In this document: piece by piece, positions 27,401 through 35,283 of the stretch
How the letters are laid out: every line of letters begins with the position of its first letter
How positions within the stretch are numbered: the stretch's first letter is position 1
Source: Pontibacter populi
Lineage (GTDB): Bacteria; Bacteroidota; Bacteroidia; Cytophagales; Hymenobacteraceae
Assembly: GCF_019336435.1 (NCBI RefSeq)
Contig: NZ_JAHWXQ010000008.1
Coordinates: 1-64,000 of the forward strand
DNA: 64,000 bases
Direction of reading: 5' to 3'
The notes under the pieces: generated by a model
Told to the model about the DNA's origin: nothing
Databases searched by the model: none
The model's input: only the letters and a program-made list of their open reading frames with translations
Translations under genes and position numbers: made by a program

Positions 27401-28878
27401 TAGGTCAGCGAAAGGATAAACGCACCGAGAATAGCAAACGACACGGTCAGTGCCATCGGGCGGAACATCTTGCCTTCAATGCCCACCAGCACAAGGATGG
27501 GTAAATAAACGATTAGAATGATGATTTCCCCAAAGGCAGCGGAGGTGCGGATCTTTCGGGCGGATTCGTATACTTCCTCATCCATCTGGGCCTGGTTCAG
27601 CTTCTGCCCACCTCTTAAACCCAGATGATGCATGGTGGCTTCTACAATGATCACGGCTCCGTCTACGATGATCCCAAAGTCAATAGCCCCCAGGCTCATC
27701 AGGTTACCTGTTACCCCAAACAGGTTCATCATAATAATGGCAAAGAGCATTGAAAGCGGGATGACAGAGGCCACGACTAGCCCTGCGCGAAAGTTACCCA
27801 GGAACAATACCAGCACAAAGATCACGATCAGCGCCCCTTCAATCAGGTTTCGCTCCACGGTGCCAATTGCACGGCCTATCAGCTCACTTCGATCCAGAAA
27901 GGCTTCCACTGCCACCCCTTCCGGCAGTGACTTGGTGATCTGAGCCATCTTTTCTTTGACGCGTTCGACTACCTGGTTGGTATTCTCGCCCTTAAGCAGC
28001 ATCACTATACCCCCTACAGCTTCTCCTTTTGCGTCCGTTAGAGCGCCATACCGGTTAGCCGTTCCAAACTGCACCTGCGCTATATCCGAGATCAGAACGG
28101 GTGTACCATCGGATGTATTTTGTACCACCACTTTACCTACTTCCTCCAGGCTCTCGATCAGGCCTTCGCTTCGAACAAAATAGGCATTTGGTTTCTTATC
28201 AATGTAGGCACCACCGGTATTGCCGTTGTTACGTTCGAGTGCTTCCAGCACATCGGCAACGCTCAGGTTGTGGGCCTTTAGCCGGTCAGGATCTACCGCT
28301 ATTTCATATTGCTTCAGGTAGCCTCCAAAGCTGTTAACTTCCGCCACACCGGGCGTGCCTAGTAACTGACGCCGTACGATCCAGTCCTGAATGGTACGCA
28401 GCTCGACGGGGCTGTATTGTTTTTCATAGCCAGGCTTGGCATGTACTACATACTGATAAATCTCCCCAAGACCTGTTGAAATAGGAGACATTTCGGGACT
28501 GCCCACGCCAGGAGGAATGTTTTCAGCAGCTTCTACTAAGCGTTCTGCTACCTGTTGCCTGGCCCAGTAAACATCTACCCGTTCTTTAAAAACGATGGTC
28601 ACAACGGAAAGGCCAAAACGGGAAATAGAGCGTACTTCTTCGATGTTTGGAATCGTAGACATCGTTTGCTCTACCGGGAAGCTGATCAACCGTTCTACTT
28701 CCTGGGCTGCCAGCGAAGGGCTGGTGGTAATAACTTGTACCTGATTATTGGTGATGTCAGGTACGGCATCAATGGGCAGCTGCGTGAGGGAATAGCTGCC
28801 CCATACAACAAGCACCAGCGTCAGAAGGCCGATAATGAGCTTGTTGTAGATAGAAAAATGAATGATTCTGTCTAGCAC
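24490..28878 (-). CDS. czcA: CzcA RND heavy-metal efflux pump fused to a TolC-like outer-membrane domain
   Basis: I prefer GTG 28878 (VLDRIIHFSIYNKL, the usual CzcA N-terminus) over a longer frame to 28944; this gives 1,462 residues. Residues ~1-1040 are a complete HME-RND pump: 12 membrane helices, two large periplasmic loops, and the TM4 proton-relay region GIIVDGAVIIVE. A hydrophobic linker ending TAHAQG (about residue 1063) leads into an OEP/TolC domain (~400 residues) with two coiled-coil repeats. CzcA and CzcC functions are thus in one chain, a fusion seen in Bacteroidota. The linker resembles a signal peptide with an AxA cleavage site. Confidence 0.9.
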   Translation of the reverse strand: MLDRIIHFSIYNKLIIGLLTLVLVVWGSYSLTQLPIDAVPDITNNQVQVITTSPSLAAQEVERLISFPVEQTMSTIPNIEEVRSISRFGLSVVTIVFKERVDVYWARQQVAERLVEAAENIPPGVGSPEMSPISTGLGEIYQYVVHAKPGYEKQYSPVELRTIQDWIVRRQLLGTPGVAEVNSFGGYLKQYEIAVDPDRLKAHNLSVADVLEALERNNGNTGGAYIDKKPNAYFVRSEGLIESLEEVGKVVVQNTSDGTPVLISDIAQVQFGTANRYGALTDAKGEAVGGIVMLLKGENTNQVVERVKEKMAQITKSLPEGVAVEAFLDRSELIGRAIGTVERNLIEGALIVIFVLVLFLGNFRAGLVVASVIPLSMLFAIIMMNLFGVTGNLMSLGAIDFGIIVDGAVIIVEATMHHLGLRGGQKLNQAQMDEEVYESARKIRTSAAFGEIIILIVYLPILVLVGIEGKMFRPMALTVSFAILGAFILSLTYVPMMSALVLSKNTAHKRNISDKMMDLFQRLYNPVIRGALKFKALVLLLAVGLFALALVIFSRMGSEFIPTLEEGDFALETRLLTGSSLSETIEKVSLASRILKEQFPEVKEVISKIGAAEIPTDPMPMEAADVTILLKDKDEWTSAKTREELASKMTEALEVIPGVTFGVSQPIQLRSNELISGVRQDVGIKIFGEDMAELTRLSQEVGRVVASVEGAEDLYVEQVSGLPQIVVDINRDQIAKFGLDVETVNQTINAAFAGQSAGMVYEGDRRFDLVVRLLQDERQDIDDVRELYITTSTGMQVPLTQVANIQYQQGPNQIQREDAQRRIIVGFNVRGRDIASVVEEVQEKIDRAVQLPVGYFVTYGGQFENLEQANQRLSVAVPAALALIFLLLFLTFRSVRHSLLIFTAIPLSAIGGVLALWLRGMPFSISAGVGFIALFGVAVLNGIVLIAEFNRQRKEYLGISLREVVLNGTAIRLRPVLMTATVASLGFLPMALSNTAGAEVQKPLATVVIGGLITSTLLTLVVLPVLYILLENYYLQRKQRRSGGSNFSTAVSVFLILATFSLMVGAAPTAHAQGPVKQYTLREAEARALKQNPAVGAARVEVKRSQTLQGASWNLEKTQVQFSTGKLATGTYDNEVSISQSFSLPTLYSRQAKLATELTEVSNINLTQREREVIRDVRLNYYGLVYALSRLRLLTYQDSLYVQFAKAAQLRLRTGETNLLEKVTAETQLSEVRNNAFQAETDVAAFQERLQALLATDTLVATADTVLNRLPLPTITEEQLEQNPRLRLAKQQVTVRQAETKVEGAKLLPDLQLGYTNRTLGGQHTSDGAEAFEAPQEVMVGVAIPLWVKPQKRRIQAAKLQVEVAELNLRQTRNELKADAQVALQQALKLQSSLAYYEKTALPQAQLIITQATKAYRAGEISYQDYILNLNRGLTIRNNYLETLYTYDKAIIELQYILENQL

Positions 28879-28986
28879 TTGTGTGTTGATTAAACTTAAA
28901 CAACCACATACAATACATGTATGCGCACGCCTTCCAGGTTGCACAGTAATGCAACAAAGCGTATTTTCTTACTTTAAAGAAGTTGG

Positions 28987-29304
28987 TTAAGCTTTTGGCG
29001 GGTGCCAGAATGGGATGACCGGAGCCGCAGGGCCACGGACCACATAGGTAGAAGAGCTAGTGCTTTGTAGAAGCAGAAGCGGTTGTGCTATTTTCTTAAA
29101 TTGAATTGTTAAGGTAATGCCCCCGCAGCAGTTGCATTCACACAAAGGGGAACATAGGTCAGCTTCCTGGTCAGCGTCTGAGTGTGTTATATCAGCTTTT
29201 AATTCTGTATCAGTACCCTGGGCATACGCCATCCCGCTGTCCGTGCAAGGTAAACACGCCAGTAGAAAGATAAACAACCCCCAAATGATGATTGGGTACT
29301 TCAT
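28987..29304 (-). CDS. DUF6660-type small secreted/membrane protein
   Basis: Start ATG 29304 (MKYPIIIWGLFIFLLACLPCTD), because the longer frame to 29325 would include the promoter. About 105 residues: an N-terminal hydrophobic signal, then CSPLCECNCCGG, a dense cysteine cluster, and a C-terminal segment ending PVIPFWHPPKA. This family is found at the head of metal-efflux operons in Bacteroidota. The Cys cluster suggests periplasmic metal binding. It is the first gene of the czc operon. Confidence 0.75.
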   Translation of the reverse strand: MKYPIIIWGLFIFLLACLPCTDSGMAYAQGTDTELKADITHSDADQEADLCSPLCECNCCGGITLTIQFKKIAQPLLLLQSTSSSTYVVRGPAAPVIPFWHPPKA

Positions 29305-29309
29305 GACTA

Positions 29310-29333
29310 CAAAGGTATAAAACAATTTTTATA
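29310..29333 (-). promoter_or_regulatory. czc operon promoter with AT-rich palindrome
   Basis: On the minus strand a TACCTTTG box (29310-29317) matches the Bacteroidota -7 element. It overlaps a palindrome TATAAAA-N4-TTTTATA (29316-29333). An AT-rich dyad at the promoter is the form expected of a Fur/Zur box, and the operon encodes a Fur-family protein. The short distance to ATG 29304 implies a nearly leaderless transcript. Confidence 0.45.
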
Positions 29334-29940
29334 GGTGTACTCTATTTGCCAGGCTACTGTTACTTTGGCGAGTGATTTAGCGCCTGATAACTCATTCGGC
29401 CATGGCTCGCTAAGCAACTTGCAAGAATGGCGTAGTTAAGGCGAAGTAACTACTTTGGTACCAGTACTCTATTGTAGTTGGCAATAAATTGTGTCTCATA
29501 TCCAGTTACTTTACTAAATTTTGATTCACCCCAAAAGTCAATTGCCAGGTGAGCACCTCTGCCCTTTCTGCTTTTTTTACTGGGTGTTCTGTCCTGCCAA
29601 TGTAGCATCAGACTTACGTGCGCTGAGTCTACATGAGTGAATCAAAACGGACTGTCTTCAAATGTAAAGAGAACTAGAGTTAAGGGAAAGATTACTTATA
29701 ACAGGCGTTATGATAAGTAAGGTTAGAGAGTAATTAGTTGTTGAACTTTCAAGTTAGAGTTATATTTATAAAGCATGATTTCTACACATAAGGGTATCAA
29801 AAAAAACCTATACTTATTTTGATACCGGTAAGGACTATAGTTTTACAATTCTAGGTATCTCAGAATAGTTATATCTTATAATATCAAATAGATACATTTT
29901 TACCAAATATTATCATTATTTAGTAAAATGTGGTAAAATC
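29334..29940. other. Left part of the origin region, AT-rich with inverted repeats
   Basis: No gene. Two inverted repeats are visible: GGTATCAAAA (29793-29802) with TTTTGATACC (29817-29826), and TTTTACCA (29897-29904) with TGGTAAAA (29931-29938). Both sit in strongly AT-rich DNA directly before the first iteron, consistent with a replication-origin or rep control region. Confidence 0.45.
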
Positions 29941-29949
29941 ACTTATATG

Positions 29950-30499
29950 TGTACAAAATCCCACTCTTTTTAAAGAAGGTATTTTGGATATATGTACAGG
30001 TTTTATTTGATACCCCCAAAGGCATAAATTCAATGTATACTATAAAATACAATCAACTGATTTACAATGATTTATATCAACTGCTTAAAATCGAAATTCA
30101 TCCTGATATGACCTCATAAATGTACAAAATCCCACTCTTTTAAATAGATGAGACATCCGATTACAAAGTTTATAGAGGCATATATGTACAAAATCCCACA
30201 AAAGCTGATCTCTTTATTCCTTATAAAGCACCTAAATGACCTTATTTAAAGCCTTTTTTTATGTTTTTAATCTAAAAAAGAATGGAAAATCTATTTTTTT
30301 TATTTTTTATTCTTTTTCTTATTAATTATTAAAGAGGACATAAATACTTAAAAATAAGTCTATTATGAGCTAATATATGTACAGATTCCCACCTTTACAT
30401 GTACAGATTCCCACTCCTTCATGTACAGATTCCCACTTTTACATGTACACTTACCCACTTTTACATGTACAGATTCCCATTATGTGTACAAAATCCCAC
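29950..30499 (+). repeat. Iteron array, probable plasmid replication origin
   Basis: Core TGTACARATTCCCAC is repeated in direct orientation. Four widely spaced copies with AAAATC (29950-29970, 30121-30141, 30185-30199, 30485-30499) surround a tandem block of 22-bp units with AGATTC (30378, 30400, 30422, 30466) and one diverged unit (30444, CACTTACCCAC). AT-rich DNA (30230-30360) lies between. Direct iterons just before a Rep_3 gene are the standard origin of theta plasmids; the initiator binds them. The two sequence classes may differ in affinity. Confidence 0.85.
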
Positions 30500-30588
30500 C
30501 CAATAGATATTTAGGGGTTTAAATCTTTGAAATTATATGTACAAACAAAATAATTTATACATATATTTAAGAAAAGATATAAAAACTC

Positions 30589-31668
30589 ATGAGTGAATTA
30601 TTAAATACACCTGTTAAGCAGCCAAATAAGATAGTTACGCAACATAACAATTTAATTAATAGTCATTTTGACATCCCAACTGTTCAGCTACGAGCATTTA
30701 TTTATGCATTAGGCCATATTCATAAGGATGACAAAGAACTCACTCATGTAAAAATACCTATATCTGCTCTTTATACATCTAAAGGCGGTAAGAACTTTAA
30801 ACAAGTAGCTAAGTTAGCGTCTGATTTACAGGAGATAAAATTCAAAATTGAGAATTTGGGTGCTGATAAGAATGGTCAAGTTAAAAGAACTTTTGCCAGT
30901 ATGGTTATTTTCCCAACTGTTACTTATACTCAAGATAGTAAATACATAGTAACTAAAATTAACAATGACCTTGCGCCTTACTTGCTTGACTTAAAAGGAA
31001 ATTATACCCAAGCAGAACTTGAACAGCTTCTGGGCCTTAAAACAATCCAGGCTTACAGGATTTACATGTTAATAAAGCAAGGTCAATTCAAAGACAAGCC
31101 CACTACTATCTCCTATAGAGAGCTTCGTTTGATGTTAGGTCTTGATATAGAATTGAGTGACGAAGAAGCTAGAAAGCAAGGATTACCTGAGGGAGAGACT
31201 GTACAGGTTATCAAGTATCCACTTTTTGCTGAATTTAAGCGTAGGATTTTAGATGCTGCCAAAGAAGATTTAAAGGATACAGACATGGCTTTTGATTACA
31301 AGATTAACAAAAGAGGTCGGAATGCAGATTCTATTACTTTTTCATTAATTAAAACTATTAGAATACAATCACCTGAATCTGGGAGGTCAAGTAAGTTAGA
31401 ATCTACTTTAATTCAACAAGAGCTTTTCTCCTCCCCTACTACGAACCCAGCTATAGATAAGGTGATAAGAAATGCAATTCGTATTATGAAGGAGAAATAC
31501 TCTTTCTCAGACGAGTTGATTGATAGATATATCCGACTCTTAGATCCAGTTGTTATTACAAAAGCTAATAATTGGTTTTCAACAAATAAAGGGACCTTGA
31601 GCTTTACTTCTGAAAGTGAATGGTTTTCTAAACATCTAGAAAATAAAATAGAAAAGAATAAGCGTTAG
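30589..31668 (+). CDS. Rep_3/RepB-family plasmid replication initiator
   Basis: A 359-residue initiator. It opens with VKQPNKIVTQHNNLINSHF, followed by two winged-helix domains: LRAFIYALGHIHKDD..., LAPYLLDLKGNYTQAELEQLLGLKTIQAYRIYMLIKQ split in its typical segments, and YPLFAEFKRRILDAAKEDL. These are Rep_3 hallmarks. It binds the iterons immediately upstream and opens the origin. A C-terminal extension (about residues 265-359) is less conserved. The gene is monocistronic, followed by a 500-bp non-coding stretch. Confidence 0.92.
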   Translation: MSELLNTPVKQPNKIVTQHNNLINSHFDIPTVQLRAFIYALGHIHKDDKELTHVKIPISALYTSKGGKNFKQVAKLASDLQEIKFKIENLGADKNGQVKRTFASMVIFPTVTYTQDSKYIVTKINNDLAPYLLDLKGNYTQAELEQLLGLKTIQAYRIYMLIKQGQFKDKPTTISYRELRLMLGLDIELSDEEARKQGLPEGETVQVIKYPLFAEFKRRILDAAKEDLKDTDMAFDYKINKRGRNADSITFSLIKTIRIQSPESGRSSKLESTLIQQELFSSPTTNPAIDKVIRNAIRIMKEKYSFSDELIDRYIRLLDPVVITKANNWFSTNKGTLSFTSESEWFSKHLENKIEKNKR

Positions 31669-32169
31669 TTATAAAGTATCATGCAGTGTTTTATTCATTG
31701 TTAATAATTTAACAACTGTTTTCAAAGGCTTGTTTTTTAATAAAGTGTGTTATGTTAATATTGTTAATAACCTTAATAATTTAGCCGTAGTTAAAATGTA
31801 TTTTTGGCAGTAGATATAATGGGGGTGTTGTTCCTCTACTTACTTCTAACCACTATTCATGAATAGTAGTATTACTCATCATAGTTATAGTATTAGATAC
31901 TGCTATCCTTAACAAATCTGATAAACTAGTTGGCAAATTTGGCCTATGGAGGATCTTGATATTTACTCAAGATCCTCCATAGGCCAAATGCATGATATAG
32001 TTATACAGTTAAATATTAATCTACTCTACTTTGCTTATATAATCTATACATGAATAAGCTTATTAATAGTTAATAAAATTAATAAATTAACAATTTTAAA
32101 TAATTTGCTAATATTAAATAATGTTAATATAATTACGTGATTATTTAAATTATTAACTTTTAATACTTC
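31669..32169. other. AT-rich intergenic region between rep and parA, possible centromere/operator
   Basis: No gene. It contains a strong hairpin (31937-31989). Towards parA (32041-32160) there are many short TTAATA/TAATAA repeats. Such AT-rich repeat DNA before a par operon often serves as partition site and operator; that is an inference. Confidence 0.4.
31937..31989. terminator. Perfect 23-bp hairpin between rep and parA
   Basis: 31937-31959 is the exact reverse complement of 31967-31989, with a 7-nt loop. The GC-rich centre (GGCCTATGGAGGATC) stands out in very AT-rich DNA. It could terminate rep transcription in either direction or be a protein-binding dyad. Confidence 0.55.
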
Positions 32170-32937
32170 ATGAATGTCATGGCAAAAGTTCTTTCTATAG
32201 TAAACGCAAAAGGTGGAGTAGCCAAAACTACAAGTACACAGAGTATAGGGTTTGCATTAAAGGAGATGGGTAAGAAAGTTCTTTTAGTAGATCTGGATGC
32301 ACAAGCTAACCTAACAACATCAGTTGGAATATCGCCCAAGGAAGATCTAAACATATCTGATGCTCTTCTTGATAACTGTAAAATTACAGACGTAATCAAA
32401 TGCGTAAATGGAGTAGACATCGCTTATTCAGGACATTCTCTTATTTCTAGAGAAAATGCCGTAGCACACTCAGTAGCTGGTGCAGCAAAACTTAGGTCAA
32501 TTTTGAAAAAGGTTAAAGAAAAATATGATTTTGTAATCATTGATTGCCCACCTTCTTTGGGTATCTATACAGTAAATGCTTTAATAGCTTCAGATAAAGT
32601 TTACATACCTATGGTTGCTGAGCCTTTTGCCTGGAATGGATTAGATAAGATGCTTGAAACAATTGATATAATAGTCGAAGAGGAACTAAATCCTAAATTA
32701 GAGCTTGGAGGTTTGTTCTTTACGAACCACTCTAAAAATGCACAAACTATACTAGGAAAAACAATTGTACGGGAAGCTCAGCAACAGTTAGGAGATAAGG
32801 TAATGAAGACTTCTATACGAACAAATGTAGCACTGCATGAATGTTTAGTCATGAATCAAGATGTGTTCTCTTATGCTCCAGACTCTAATGGGGCAAAAGA
32901 TTATAAAGAATTAACTGAAGAAATTATTAATAGTTAA
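32170..32937 (+). CDS. parA: ParA-family partition ATPase
   Basis: A 255-residue ParA/Soj-like ATPase. It has the deviant Walker A NAKGGVAKTTS (residues ~11-21), the switch DLDAQANLT and the Walker B strand FVIIDCPPSLG. There is no N-terminal HTH, so it is a small (type Ib/Soj-like) ParA. It drives plasmid segregation with a centromere-binding partner, probably the next gene. A second ATG at residue 4 (MAKVLSI) is an equally good start. Confidence 0.92.
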   Translation: MNVMAKVLSIVNAKGGVAKTTSTQSIGFALKEMGKKVLLVDLDAQANLTTSVGISPKEDLNISDALLDNCKITDVIKCVNGVDIAYSGHSLISRENAVAHSVAGAAKLRSILKKVKEKYDFVIIDCPPSLGIYTVNALIASDKVYIPMVAEPFAWNGLDKMLETIDIIVEEELNPKLELGGLFFTNHSKNAQTILGKTIVREAQQQLGDKVMKTSIRTNVALHECLVMNQDVFSYAPDSNGAKDYKELTEEIINS

Positions 32938-32999
32938 TACATTATTGAATATTAATAACTTATTGCTTTTATTAATTATATAGAGTAAAGTCTAGAATC

Positions 33000-33284
33000 A
33001 TGGCAAATAAAGAGACGAAGAGATTTGATAATGTTTTAGGGAAGCTACATGGATCAAAGCCTTCTGAGACAACTATAAATACATCAAAAGAAGAAAAAAC
33101 TATAACTGTTCCATCGAAAAAAAAGAAGGAATCAAATAGAAAGCGAATTACTTTCTTCGTTGATGAAGTTTTAGAAGATTATATTGACAAAGGTACATTG
33201 CATGAAATGTATAGAAGCAAATCAGACTTTGTTGAATATATCTTAAAGGAATACTTTAAGGGGAAACCTTATCTAAAAAAATAG
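33000..33284 (+). CDS. Small ParB-like/RHH centromere-binding candidate
   Basis: A 94-residue protein directly after parA. The N-terminal half is Lys/Ser/Thr-rich and disordered. The C-terminal half (NRKRITFFVDEVLEDYIDK, then SKSDFVEYILKEYF) has a strand-helix-helix pattern like ribbon-helix-helix DNA-binding proteins. Small RHH proteins are the usual partners of small ParA ATPases, where they bind the centromere and repress the operon. The role is inferred from fold pattern and position. Confidence 0.65.
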   Translation: MANKETKRFDNVLGKLHGSKPSETTINTSKEEKTITVPSKKKKESNRKRITFFVDEVLEDYIDKGTLHEMYRSKSDFVEYILKEYFKGKPYLKK

Positions 33285-33611
33285 ATGATTTTAGAAAGCC
33301 TCAAAACCTATAGTAGGAAAGAGGTGCTAAAGGCATTTAAGCACCTGCGGTACGTTCGTGATAACAACACATATTTTCTTTATCTTATCTTTGAAGGTGA
33401 TGACTGTGTTTATGTAGGAGAGACAAGTAACATCTTCTGGCGCATGGCCAAGCACAAAGCAAAATGTAGTGACAACTCGCAGGTCATTTTGCGAGAGTAT
33501 ATGAGCAAAGAAGAGGTGCTCCGTTTGGAAAAGCATTTTATCCGGATGCTCAAACCAAAGTTCAACAACCGCTATTGCCTGGAAGGACAATTGGAACTCT
33601 TCGCTGCGTAA
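33285..33611 (+). CDS. GIY-YIG nuclease-fold protein
   Basis: A 108-residue protein that starts immediately after the stop of the preceding gene, with no gap. The GIY-YIG core is visible as FLYLIFEGDDCVYVGETSNIFWRMAKHK in its usual segments (the YLI and YVG strands and the Arg helix), then LEKHFIRMLKPKFN with the Glu and Asn expected of the fold. The first motif is YLI rather than GIY. It is cytoplasmic. Its placement in the par operon may mean a plasmid maintenance role or a homing-type passenger. Confidence 0.8.
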   Translation: MILESLKTYSRKEVLKAFKHLRYVRDNNTYFLYLIFEGDDCVYVGETSNIFWRMAKHKAKCSDNSQVILREYMSKEEVLRLEKHFIRMLKPKFNNRYCLEGQLELFAA

Positions 33612-33642
33612 GGTAGGGGAGAGGCTATATCTATAACTTTGT

Positions 33643-33674
33643 GAGGCGCTACCTTCAAGTAGCGCCTCTTTTGT
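33643..33674 (+). terminator. Rho-independent terminator of the par operon
   Basis: GAGGCGCTAC (33643-33652) pairs with GTAGCGCCTC (33659-33668) across a 6-nt loop and is followed by TTTTG. It lies 31 bp after the GIY-YIG gene. Confidence 0.85.
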
Positions 33675-33944
33675 TTTCTCTCTATTTCGAACCAGGCAGC
33701 GGACCAAGTCTGTTTTAATTCTGGCTTATAAGTAGCCTTATGTAAAGCAACTGCTTAGCTGTAAAGTATGCAGGCTACATAAGTAACAAGATGCTATGAG
33801 GTAGTATTTGATAAGGTTATGGAGTAGAAGCTTTAGTTAATCTACCACTGCGTTGAAGTTTAACAGTTAACATCTGACAAGGCAGCACCAACAGATAACA
33901 CGGTCAAGGCTTGCAAGCTTAAAAAGATTATTAAAATTAGCCTG

Positions 33945-33977
33945 CATGCGCAACAGGCCCAAAGGCCTGCTCGCATG
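33945..33977 (-). terminator. Hairpin downstream of the ion-channel gene
   Basis: Nested arms CATGCG/CGCATG (33945-33950, 33972-33977) and CAGGCC/GGCCTG (33954-33959, 33964-33969) form a bulged hairpin. On the minus strand it is followed by a T-rich stretch, fitting termination of the gene ending at 34030. The rest of 33675-33944 shows no gene. Confidence 0.55.
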
Positions 33978-34029
33978 ACAAGTAAAGTCAGGACACCATC
34001 ACTTTGGTTTTGAAGAGAGAAACATCATC

Positions 34030-35109
34030 TCAGGTTTGTTTTAAATACACATCTTGCCAAGTCCAGCCTTCCATCTGCAGCAGCGTACCCAGCAGCTTCC
34101 TCCGCTCCTGCAGCTCGTGCGTGAAAGATTCCTTTATATCTTCTTTTTCTTTCAGAGGGAGCCCTTTCACTTTTAGCTCTTCCAAATCAGGAAGCGGTGC
34201 ACCTGCAGACGGAGAAGTGTGCTTGACATAGTTGCCCTTGACCATGTCTAGGAAGGAATCGAGAGCTTCCTGCAGCATGTTCATCTTCAGTTCGTCAAGA
34301 TCGACCTCTTGCTTCATACCGTGCTTCAAAAGCTTGTGACTCTCATCCAACTGCACAATAGCCCGCGAAATGGCAAGCTTTGGCTGGCTGTTATGGAAGT
34401 AGTGGATGATGGGATAAGAGTGATGATTTATTGTATGCTGCATGAGCATCTGGCACAGGTCTGAAGTAGTGTCAAAGAAAGATGAGAAATTCTTACCGTT
34501 CCAACTGTTGATTAGAACCTGCTGCGGTGTCTTGCCCATTCCACTGATGTAAAGACTCAGCTTGCTCTGCAGCCCCACAGCAGATAAAACGGGTAAGAAG
34601 TAGGTGATGGAAGTAGTTATAAAGACTAATCCTGAAAAGGCCCCTACATCGGTCACAATGCGCCAAAGGTTGCTGGACGCAACGTAATCTCCAACCCCTA
34701 AAGTTGAGAGTGTGAAGCCAGCGTAGTAGAGCTTCTCTAGGGGGCTCGCCAACGACTGATCACTGCTCTTAATAACTGAACCGGGGTCAGAAAGCAGGAC
34801 TAAGAAAAACCCCAGCCACAGCCCCACCACCCAGGTCAGTAACACAGTGACCAAGATGACGGGTCCGGCATAAGGAAGAAGCTTTGACCTTCCATTTTTA
34901 CCGGACAAAGTAAAAAAGGCTTTCCACACACCTTTGGAGACAGCGTCCGTAATTTTGCCTCCACCGTTGGATGAAAGAGTAGTTTTGACAATATCCATGG
35001 CCGTTATGAGGTAAATAAGGAGACCCAGTCCCAGGAAGAGTGTGTTCATAGGGAGAATTGTTTCGTTTGTAATCCTGAACGCATTCGAGTAAATCAGGTT
35101 AAACAACAT
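34030..35109 (-). CDS. Ion channel (two-TM potassium-channel type) membrane protein
   Basis: A 359-residue protein with about four to five hydrophobic segments in the first 190 residues. They include an Ion_trans_2-like pore: FFLVLLSD..., LEKLYYAGFTLSTLGVGDYVAS, with STLGVGDY in place of the canonical TVGYGD filter. The C-terminal ~160 residues are cytoplasmic and helical. The changed filter makes K+ selectivity uncertain. It is divergent from the copper-storage gene at 35284. Confidence 0.75.
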   Translation of the reverse strand: MLFNLIYSNAFRITNETILPMNTLFLGLGLLIYLITAMDIVKTTLSSNGGGKITDAVSKGVWKAFFTLSGKNGRSKLLPYAGPVILVTVLLTWVVGLWLGFFLVLLSDPGSVIKSSDQSLASPLEKLYYAGFTLSTLGVGDYVASSNLWRIVTDVGAFSGLVFITTSITYFLPVLSAVGLQSKLSLYISGMGKTPQQVLINSWNGKNFSSFFDTTSDLCQMLMQHTINHHSYPIIHYFHNSQPKLAISRAIVQLDESHKLLKHGMKQEVDLDELKMNMLQEALDSFLDMVKGNYVKHTSPSAGAPLPDLEELKVKGLPLKEKEDIKESFTHELQERRKLLGTLLQMEGWTWQDVYLKQT

Positions 35110-35231
35110 GTGCTTGGGTTATCTTTTAGAAAATGCTTTTCTCTTAAAAACCCATGTTTTGCATGCGCGTAATGCAGCACACGCCAAAAATATGTAACAC
35201 TTATTGCAAAATTTATAAAACATACCTTCAC

Positions 35232-35244
35232 TTTACCGGGTAAA
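35232..35244. promoter_or_regulatory. Palindrome TTTACC-G-GGTAAA upstream of the first Csp gene
   Basis: A 13-bp dyad 40 bp before the Csp gene at 35284. A related TTACC/GGTAA dyad occurs before the second Csp gene (44655-44673) with the half-sites in the opposite order. A shared copper-responsive operator is possible. Confidence 0.35.
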
Positions 35245-35283
35245 AAGTAGACATAACTTATGTAAAACAAATAAACCTTAACT

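Noticed and set aside
28879..28944. Longer start for the CzcA-TolC fusion
   Set aside because: The added 22 residues are Cys-rich and unlike RND N-termini, whereas the GTG at 28878 gives the standard start.
29950..30499. CRISPR array
   Set aside because: The repeats are nearly contiguous 22-bp direct units beside a Rep_3 gene with no spacers or cas genes; they are iterons.
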